From an uncultured Desulfobacterales bacterium (lineage in GTDB: Bacteria > Desulfobacterota > Desulfobacteria > Desulfobacterales > JAFDCJ01): DNA of 6,660 nucleotides. Below, piece after piece: positions 1 through 4,329 of this stretch. The notes under the pieces were generated by a model. It made no database searches and was not told where the DNA came from. It was given only the letters and a program-made list of their open reading frames with translations. The first letter of the stretch is position 1; every line of letters starts with the position of its first letter. The DNA is taken from contig CALZJV010000784.1 of the NCBI GenBank assembly GCA_945787595.1, forward strand, positions 1 to 6,660. Reading direction: 5' to 3'. A program made the position numbers and the translations under genes.

Positions 1-11
1 ACAAAACATAT

Positions 12-89
12 GGGGGCGTAGTTCAGTTTGGTTAGAACGCCGGCCTGTCACGCCGGAGGTCGCGAGTTCGAGTCTCGTCGCTCCCGCCA
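12..89 (+). tRNA. tRNA-Asp (anticodon GTC)
   Basis: This is a complete cloverleaf that decodes the aspartate codons GAC and GAU. The acceptor arm GGGGGCG (12-18) pairs with CGCTCCC (79-85) with one G-T wobble. G86 is the discriminator base and CCA (87-89) is encoded in the gene. The anticodon stem CCGGC (40-44) pairs with GCCGG (52-56). It encloses the seven-base loop CTGTCAC with anticodon GTC at 47-49. The T arm carries the standard GTTCGAGTC loop region at 66-74. The sequence closely resembles the bacterial tRNA-Asp consensus. No second tRNA is adjacent, and no copy of the 3' end was seen elsewhere in the window, so nothing here marks it as a used integration site. Confidence 0.97.
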
Positions 90-98
90 TTTTTATTA

Positions 99-141
99 AG
101 GCTTGTCATTAGGTGAAAAGGTGACAGGCCTCTCTTATTTT
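99..141 (+). terminator. Probable intrinsic terminator after tRNA-Asp
   Basis: The arm AGGCTTGTCATT (99-110) can pair over 12 positions, three of them G-T wobbles, with GGTGACAGGCCT (120-131). The loop is nine bases. A moderately T-rich run, CTCTTATTTT, follows at 132-141. The position just after the encoded CCA fits a terminator for the tRNA transcript. The T tract is interrupted, so efficiency is uncertain, and the hairpin could instead serve 3'-end processing. Confidence 0.6.
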
Positions 142-165
142 ATGACATATTATTTATACATAATT

Positions 166-202
166 CAGTCCGATAGAGACGACAGTTTCTACATCGGAAC
201 TG
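166..202. other. Strong imperfect hairpin in the tRNA/KAS III spacer
   Basis: CAGTCCGAT (166-174) pairs with ATCGG plus ACTG (193-197 and 199-202) around a single bulged A. Inside it, AGAGAC (175-180) pairs with GTTTCT (185-190) over a GACA tetraloop. Two bases, AC, bulge on the 3' side. About 15 base pairs form in a 37-base stretch. CTTTTG follows, which is too short a T run for a confident terminator. It may be a second terminator, a processing site or a small structured RNA. It matches no riboswitch or ncRNA family that I recognise. Confidence 0.45.
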
Positions 203-300
203 CTTTTGCATGCCCTGCCGCATCAAGATATCGGCCTATCTCTTCGCATAACATCGCTCGTATTAGGTATATTTAAAAGCTCAAAAAATCTAGCCGATCA

Positions 301-329
301 TTGAAATCGTAGGTTTTTTTGGTTATATT
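301..329 (+). promoter_or_regulatory. Sigma-70-type promoter for the KAS III-like gene
   Basis: TTGAAA at 301-306 is a good -35 hexamer and TATATT at 324-329 a good -10 hexamer. They are separated by exactly 17 bases, which include a run of seven T. A transcript would be expected to start near 336. The downstream gene begins at 339, so the 5' leader would be about three bases. No Shine-Dalgarno-like sequence lies between the -10 box and the ATG, which is consistent with a leaderless message. Since the region is A+T-rich, chance matches are possible. Confidence 0.55.
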
Positions 330-338
330 AAATTCATT

Positions 339-1355
339 ATGGTAAAATCGATTATAACCGGAACCGGCAGCTATATTCCGACTGTAAAAGTTCCTAACCG
401 GCAGTTTCTTCGCAATGAATTCTATGAAGCGGACGGGACGAAGATAGCAAAATCAACAGCGGATATCGTCAACAAGCTCCAAGAAATCACCTGCATTCGT
501 GAAAGAAGGTATATTGAAGATAGCCTAAATCTTTCCGACATTTCTTTTATGGCTGCTGAATGTGCCCTCGATGGTATCGATAGGGAAAACCTCGACTACA
601 TCATCGTTGCCCAGAATTTTGGGGAGGTTAAGGCCGATAACATAAAATCCGACATGGTGCCGACCATAGCCGCCAGGGTGAAGCACAAACTGAGAATCAA
701 AAATCCCTATACGGTTGCGTATGATGTTCCTTTTGGCTGTCCGGGGTGGCTGCACGGGATGACCATCGCCGATTATTATATAAAGTCCGGTGATGCAAAA
801 AAAGTGCTGGTTATCGGAGCGGAGACATTGTCGCGGGTATGCGATCCGCATGATGTGGACGGCATGATCTATTCTGATGGGGCCGGCGCCACTTTGGTGG
901 AAGCGACAGATAAGGACTGTGGTATTCTGTCACATGTCACAAGATCGGATACCTATGATAAAGCGTATCTTTTAGGGGTCGGCAAATCCTACAATCCCAG
1001 CCATGGCGGTGATGAACTGTACATCAAAATGCAGGGACACGAGATATATAAATATGCCGTCAGAACCGTTCCCGAAGTGGTAAAACAGAGCCTGGACAAG
1101 GCTGGATTGACCTTAACCGATGTGAATAAAGTTCTGGTACACCAGGCCAATCAAAAGATGGATGAGGCGATCTTAGCGAGGTTGTTCAAGCTTTACAAAA
1201 TAGAAGATATCCCCGAACACATTATGCCGATGACAATCTCCTGGCTTGGTAACAGTTCGGTGGCAACATTGCCGACGATGCTCGATCTTTTGCAGCGCGG
1301 AAAGCTGAATAACCATCATTTGCACCCGGGAGATATCGTTTTATTTAGTAATTAG
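339..1355 (+). CDS. 3-oxoacyl-ACP synthase III (KAS III)-like protein, DarB-type, short C-terminus
   Basis: This is a thiolase-fold condensing enzyme of the FabH/KAS III superfamily. It is expected to be cytosolic and to condense an acyl thioester with a malonyl- or beta-ketoacyl-ACP/CoA partner. The N-terminus has the family signature ITGTGSYIP (residues 6-14). The nucleophile is Cys134 in FGCPGW, the general base/oxyanion His268 in VHQAN, and the Asn is Asn305 in LGNSS. The YSDGAGA motif lies at 178-184. The triad spacing fits the family. Motifs such as FYEADGTKI, ETLSRVCDPHD and YIKMQGHEIY recall the DarB-like branch of Bacteroidota (flexirubin/dialkylresorcinol clusters) more than housekeeping FabH; this is from memory. 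The protein ends at GDIVLFSN, without the glycine-rich last strand (GAGxxxxA-type, about 15 residues) of relatives, so activity is uncertain. ATG at 339 is chosen because the first strand starts right after it; no Shine-Dalgarno sequence precedes it. It is convergent with the next gene, and no pathway partners are adjacent. Confidence 0.85.
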   Translation: MVKSIITGTGSYIPTVKVPNRQFLRNEFYEADGTKIAKSTADIVNKLQEITCIRERRYIEDSLNLSDISFMAAECALDGIDRENLDYIIVAQNFGEVKADNIKSDMVPTIAARVKHKLRIKNPYTVAYDVPFGCPGWLHGMTIADYYIKSGDAKKVLVIGAETLSRVCDPHDVDGMIYSDGAGATLVEATDKDCGILSHVTRSDTYDKAYLLGVGKSYNPSHGGDELYIKMQGHEIYKYAVRTVPEVVKQSLDKAGLTLTDVNKVLVHQANQKMDEAILARLFKLYKIEDIPEHIMPMTISWLGNSSVATLPTMLDLLQRGKLNNHHLHPGDIVLFSN

Positions 1356-1426
1356 TTCTAATTTGTCAAATTATCAGAGCCAAATAAGTTATTCGAGTTT
1401 CGAAAAGTTGTAATTTTAATTGAGGG

Positions 1427-1467
1427 AATGAGCTAAAATTTGAAATGAACTAAAATGAGCTAAAATT
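1427..1467. repeat. Three copies of AATGARCTAAAAT
   Basis: The 13-base unit AATGARCTAAAAT occurs at 1427-1439, 1444-1456 and 1454-1466. The second copy has A in place of G at the variable position, and the last two copies overlap by three bases. The CTAAAAT core starts at 1433, 1450 and 1460. The same core appears inverted (ATTTTAG) in the cluster at 1519-1534, so the two clusters face each other. This could be the end of a miniature inverted-repeat element or a set of binding sites. I cannot name a family. Confidence 0.6.
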
Positions 1468-1487
1468 GTGGTATTCTGTCAATTTTA
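1461..1487. repeat. Perfect 8-bp inverted repeat (hairpin)
   Basis: TAAAATTG (1461-1468) is perfectly repeated in inverse as CAATTTTA (1480-1487) around an 11-base loop. It lies between the two opposed repeat clusters. The stem is A+T-rich and would be only weakly stable as RNA. On the - strand a T run lies just before the hairpin rather than after it, so it does not look like an intrinsic terminator for the signalling gene. It is more likely part of the symmetrical structure of the repeat region. Confidence 0.5.
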
Positions 1488-1517
1488 TAAAAAAGAGATA
1501 GAGCGCAGCGTTTCCTT

Positions 1518-1556
1518 AATTTTAGGCATTTTAGGCAGTTTAGATCACGTTAGGCA
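1518..1556. repeat. Three copies of TTAGGCA
   Basis: TTAGGCA occurs at 1522-1528, 1531-1537 and 1550-1556. The first two sit in the longer unit ATTTTAGGCA (1519-1528 and 1528-1537). The copy starts are 9 and 19 bases apart, close to one and two helical turns. A degenerate GTTTAGA lies between the second and third copies. On the complementary strand the unit reads TGCCTAAAAT, similar to the TGAGCTAAAAT units at the left cluster. The two arrays are therefore imperfect inverted relatives. Confidence 0.55.
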
Positions 1557-1666
1557 TTCGTTGATTCTGCTATATCAATCCGTTACAATAAGGAGCTGAT
1601 GCAAAGACAAATATGATAAAGTAGAATTAGTAACTATTTGAACTTATCCTGTCCTGGCGTCGATAG

Positions 1667-3925
1667 TTAAAACAGCTCCGAAACCCCCTTCATTCTATCA
1701 ATCACTTCATTTTTTACTTTGATGATATGTGAAGAATTTAATTTTAGCAGTTCGGCAGATTCGATTTTTTGCAGATCTTTGATCTGATTGCTGTCCGGGT
1801 TCAAATCATATCCGATGGATTTTGCGACTGCATTGGCAAAATGTACAATGAGCAATTCCCCCGGCACCTCCGCCTCTTCCGCCATATCCAGCTTTTGATG
1901 GTGCAGCGCGATGTTGATATAGCTATCCGAGTATTTCCATTTCTCAAGAAGTTTGGCACCAAACTGGCAGTGGTGCTCTGCGATTGTGCGGACCAACAGG
2001 TCGCTGGACAGTTTCCCATTGAATTTATCCTTTTGCTCCATGTCGGCAATGATTTTCAACATGGCTAACTTTCCGACATCATGATGCAGGCCCATGGAAA
2101 AAGGATCCGTCGCCAATTGAATATTTAGTAAATTAGATGTAATTTCAGATGCATAGGCGCATGCAATCGAATGCTTCGACACAATTTCCATCAGCGAACG
2201 ATATTTTTTTATTTTCATCGTCGTAACATCGCTGCCTGACAGCTCATCGACGATTTGTTCCGTGACCGCCATTCCCAGGCGCGTGATGGCCTGCTCCACC
2301 GATTTGTTCGCTTCCAAGCCTTTATATTGAGGTGAGTTGGATATTCGAATCAGCTCAGTGCTTATGGCGACATCTTTTTTGAGAAGATTCACTGTCCGCT
2401 TGAAAAACGAGCCCGTTTTGTTCAGTTTCTTGAATTTAATTTTGATTTTAGGCAGGGTTGGCAGACTAATTTTTTTTCTCTCAAACACGGCAGAGATGCT
2501 TTTTACCAATAGTTCTGCGGTTGGTACCGCCGGGACGATGATGTCGTTATCTTCAACTTCTGCGACAGGTTCCTCGAAGCCAAGCTCGGCAATTTTTTTT
2601 CTTATCACTTCCGCAACGAACGGTTTTGCAATATAGTCATTGCAACCCAATTGATGGCAGGCGATGATACGATGTTTATCCCGATAAGAGGAGATCATCA
2701 GGATTTTTGCCTCCCCACCGTTTTGTATCTTGTAGTTTTTTTCTATTTCTCTGATCGACGATAAAATGCTAATTTCCGGCAAGTTGATATCTAGCATGAT
2801 CAAGCCATAGGGATCCTTATTTTGACAGGCAACGTCAACCAATGTAATCGCCTCTTTACCGTTATCAACCAATTCGCATTTGCCAAAATCTTCTAAAATC
2901 AGCGCCAATTTTGTTTGGCTGATAATTTCATCCTCAACGATTAGGATTTTTCTTTTTTTTTCCTTAATAGTCGACAAGATGCCGTTATGATGGAAATATT
3001 GCTCTAATTGTCGAAATTGTTCTTCCATTTTATCCACCATGCGGCCGACCTGTTCCGGCATTTGACTGATTGCTGCCTCTTCCAGATCGGATGCAAACCC
3101 GGCCAGCCTAAAAGCTGTCAGATTGGCTGCTCCTCCTTTGATGCTGTGTGCGGCGGCAGCAATCACTTCATAGTCTTTTAGAGAGCAGGCCTTTTGGATG
3201 GCGATGATCTTGTCCCTGACGCTGCTTATAAATGCTTCCAGGACACTAAATAAAATATCCTTTTTGCCCAAGAATTCATCTATGGCCTTTTCGAGGTCCA
3301 ACGGGGCCTGGCTATCCGGTGACGTTTGGGCCGAAAGGCCGACAAGTTCTTTTTCTGATTCATTATTGCGGGACTGCGGTCCGGCATCGGTCCACTCCTG
3401 CACAACAGCCAGGAGCTGGTCTCGTTGAAGCGGCTTAGCGATGACGGCGTTCATACCCTTTTGACGGCATGTATCAAGTACGCTTCCGGCGGCATCACCG
3501 GTCATTGCAATAATGGGAACCTGCTTGAATGTGGGATGCGAAAGGTGGATTTCGGAACTCGAATCGGAATTGTTTCCAATTTTATTCCGCCTGCCCTCCG
3601 GAGCGCAGGCCCCCATGGCCCCTCCGGCTTCCGGCTCGTAGATAGAGCCTACAGCTCGGAGAGGCCGGAGGCCGCTTTCCAAATTCCGAATTCTTTTCGT
3701 TGCCTCATACCCGTCCATGAGGGGCATCTGGATATCCATCAGGATAAGGTCAAAATGATTTTGCTGATACGTCTCCACAGCCTCTTGACCGTTTTTGACA
3801 ATATCCACCTGATAGCCGGCATCTTCAAGGATCAGTAGCGCCAGATGCTGATTGACTTCAATGTCATCTACCACTAGAATACGGCTGCCTTGAATGGGAT
3901 CCGGGGTGGTATCATGTTTTGTCAC
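1667..3925 (-). CDS. Multidomain phosphorelay protein: REC-Hpt-REC-HDOD
   Basis: This 752-residue soluble protein has no kinase or DNA-binding domain. REC1 spans about 14-178, with the acidic pair D20/D21, phosphoacceptor D64 in LMDIQMP, T142 and K164. An Hpt domain follows (about 205-312), with phospho-His H260 in HSIKGGA. REC2 (about 325-447) has E331/D332, D379 in MLDINLP, S412 and K434. The C-terminal HDOD domain (about 470-700) shows LPTLPKI, KKDVAIS, RISNSPQY, an HD pair in HHDVGK (H615, D616) and a distal HH at 675-676. Hpt and REC domains pass phosphate in relays; HDOD is a divergent HD-type output, usually without proven catalysis, found in signalling and motility proteins. So phosphate arriving from an unlinked kinase probably controls the HDOD part. 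Translation begins at GTG (3925-3923): an in-frame stop lies just upstream, and GGAG precedes it by ten bases. REC1 carries an in-frame palindromic insertion at residues 79-121. Confidence 0.88.
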   Translation of the reverse strand: MTKHDTTPDPIQGSRILVVDDIEVNQHLALLILEDAGYQVDIVKNGQEAVETYQQNHFDLILMDIQMPLMDGYEATKRIRNLESGLRPLRAVGSIYEPEAGGAMGACAPEGRRNKIGNNSDSSSEIHLSHPTFKQVPIIAMTGDAAGSVLDTCRQKGMNAVIAKPLQRDQLLAVVQEWTDAGPQSRNNESEKELVGLSAQTSPDSQAPLDLEKAIDEFLGKKDILFSVLEAFISSVRDKIIAIQKACSLKDYEVIAAAAHSIKGGAANLTAFRLAGFASDLEEAAISQMPEQVGRMVDKMEEQFRQLEQYFHHNGILSTIKEKKRKILIVEDEIISQTKLALILEDFGKCELVDNGKEAITLVDVACQNKDPYGLIMLDINLPEISILSSIREIEKNYKIQNGGEAKILMISSYRDKHRIIACHQLGCNDYIAKPFVAEVIRKKIAELGFEEPVAEVEDNDIIVPAVPTAELLVKSISAVFERKKISLPTLPKIKIKFKKLNKTGSFFKRTVNLLKKDVAISTELIRISNSPQYKGLEANKSVEQAITRLGMAVTEQIVDELSGSDVTTMKIKKYRSLMEIVSKHSIACAYASEITSNLLNIQLATDPFSMGLHHDVGKLAMLKIIADMEQKDKFNGKLSSDLLVRTIAEHHCQFGAKLLEKWKYSDSYINIALHHQKLDMAEEAEVPGELLIVHFANAVAKSIGYDLNPDSNQIKDLQKIESAELLKLNSSHIIKVKNEVIDRMKGVSELF
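3564..3689. repeat. Palindromic element inserted in frame within REC1
   Basis: The stretch is bounded by a perfect inverted repeat, TCGGAATT (3564-3571) and AATTCCGA (3682-3689), and is 126 bp, exactly 42 codons. Inside are a near-perfect 22-base palindrome (3589-3610, centre CTCCGGAG) and a longer hairpin. The hairpin arms are 3617-3628 and 3664-3673, with inner stem GGCTC (3633-3637) and GAGCC (3645-3649). It is much richer in G+C than its flanks. The encoded residues 79-121 lie in the loop between helix 3 and strand 4 of REC1. There D64 to T142 is 78 residues, against about 30-36 in ordinary REC domains; removing 42 restores a normal length. The reading frame is open throughout. The exact ends are my choice and may be off by a few bases. 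Confidence 0.75.
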
Positions 3926-3935
3926 GAGCGATTTA

Positions 3936-3939
3936 CTCC
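3936..3939 (-). promoter_or_regulatory. Ribosome binding site of the REC-Hpt-REC-HDOD gene
   Basis: On the - strand GGAG lies ten bases before the GTG start codon. The spacing is slightly long. It supports GTG as the start, since no ATG or other start with a better site precedes the first REC strand (RILVVDD). Confidence 0.55.
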
Positions 3940-3977
3940 GTAATCATATATGTTTGCGGCCTAAACACCAATCGAGT

Positions 3978-3989
3978 GATTTTAAAATC
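3978..3989. promoter_or_regulatory. 12-bp perfect palindrome upstream of the signalling gene
   Basis: GATTTTAAAATC is perfectly self-complementary. It lies about 55 bases before the GTG start, just downstream of the possible -10 box, where a repressor site could act. It may equally be chance in A+T-rich DNA, and no regulator is indicated. Confidence 0.25.
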
Positions 3990-3996
3990 GATCTAC

Positions 3997-4005
3997 ATTG
4001 TAGCA
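3997..4005 (-). promoter_or_regulatory. Possible extended -10 promoter of the signalling gene
   Basis: On the - strand the sequence reads TGCTACAAT, matching the extended -10 pattern TGnTATAAT with one mismatch in the hexamer. The expected start would give a leader of roughly 65 bases. The hexamer 17 bases upstream (AGGAGA) is not a recognisable -35, so the call rests on the extended -10 alone. Confidence 0.25.
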
Positions 4006-4329
4006 ATCTATTGCGCAACTCTCCTCCAATAATCACTCAACCTAGATTCTAATCGGCCCCTGCCTGGGACCCTTCGAAAAACCTTATATCGGCATTTTGA
4101 TTAAGAAAGTTGAATTTGTGCGCACCTTAAGCACGGGATGATCGTTATGGGGGGATTGGATATCGGGCTCAATATTCTGGTATTATGACTATTTTAGTAT
4201 GGATTCCAAATTGTTAGGGCATCGGAAACCGGGGTTTGTATCCGGCATCGGACATCAGTGATAAATGCCAAAAAAAACTGATCGTTGCAACCACCGGCTG
4301 TGAGGCGCTGATTTATTGCCGTTTGTCAG

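Larger units (their letters stand above)
1356..1666. other. Convergent intergenic region, repeat-bearing
   Basis: This A+T-rich stretch lies between the stop of the KAS III-like gene and the stop of the oppositely oriented signalling gene. I see no credible gene in it. The middle part (1427-1556) holds two clusters of short repeats in opposite orientation around a small hairpin, listed separately. At the right end, TAACTAT (1631-1637) and ATAGTTA (1663-1669) form a seven-base inverted repeat across 25 bases that overlaps the stop codon of the signalling gene. It is too weak to call a terminator. No clear terminator was found for either converging gene. Confidence 0.7.
3926..4329. other. Gap between carB and the signalling gene, no gene recognised
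   Basis: Both flanking genes are on the - strand, so this holds the end of the carB transcript and the leader of the signalling gene. Near the signalling gene are a possible extended -10 box and a 12-base palindrome. Toward carB, the - strand has a run of eight T (4270-4277) about 50 bases after the carB stop. The only hairpin next to it is the short palindrome GTTGCAAC, so I do not call a terminator. GGCATCGGA is directly repeated at 4218-4226 and 4244-4252. I see no open frame here that resembles a known protein. The gap could include decayed coding sequence. Confidence 0.6.

Noticed and set aside
12..338. tRNA-Asp as attachment site of a genomic island
   Set aside because: No integrase gene is present and no second copy of the tRNA 3' end was seen in the window, so only the general tendency of tRNA genes to serve as targets would support it.
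525..851. 108-codon open frame on the - strand
   Set aside because: It lies wholly inside the KAS III-like gene in the opposite direction, has no family motifs, and is explained as a shadow of a well-supported gene.
1461..1500. Intrinsic terminator for the convergent genes
   Set aside because: The stem is A+T-rich. On the + strand an A run rather than a T run follows, and on the - strand the T run precedes the stem.
1592..1616. Short frame after AAGGAG on the + strand
   Set aside because: The AAGGAG looks like a ribosome binding site, but the ATG after it opens a frame of only five codons.
1801..2049. 82-codon frame on the - strand within the HDOD region
   Set aside because: It is an alternative frame of the signalling gene, whose own frame carries the HDOD motifs throughout.
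3425..3838. 137-codon open frame on the + strand
   Set aside because: It lies opposite the REC1 coding region and crosses the palindromic element, whose G+C-rich sequence lacks stops in several frames. The - strand frame has clear REC motifs.
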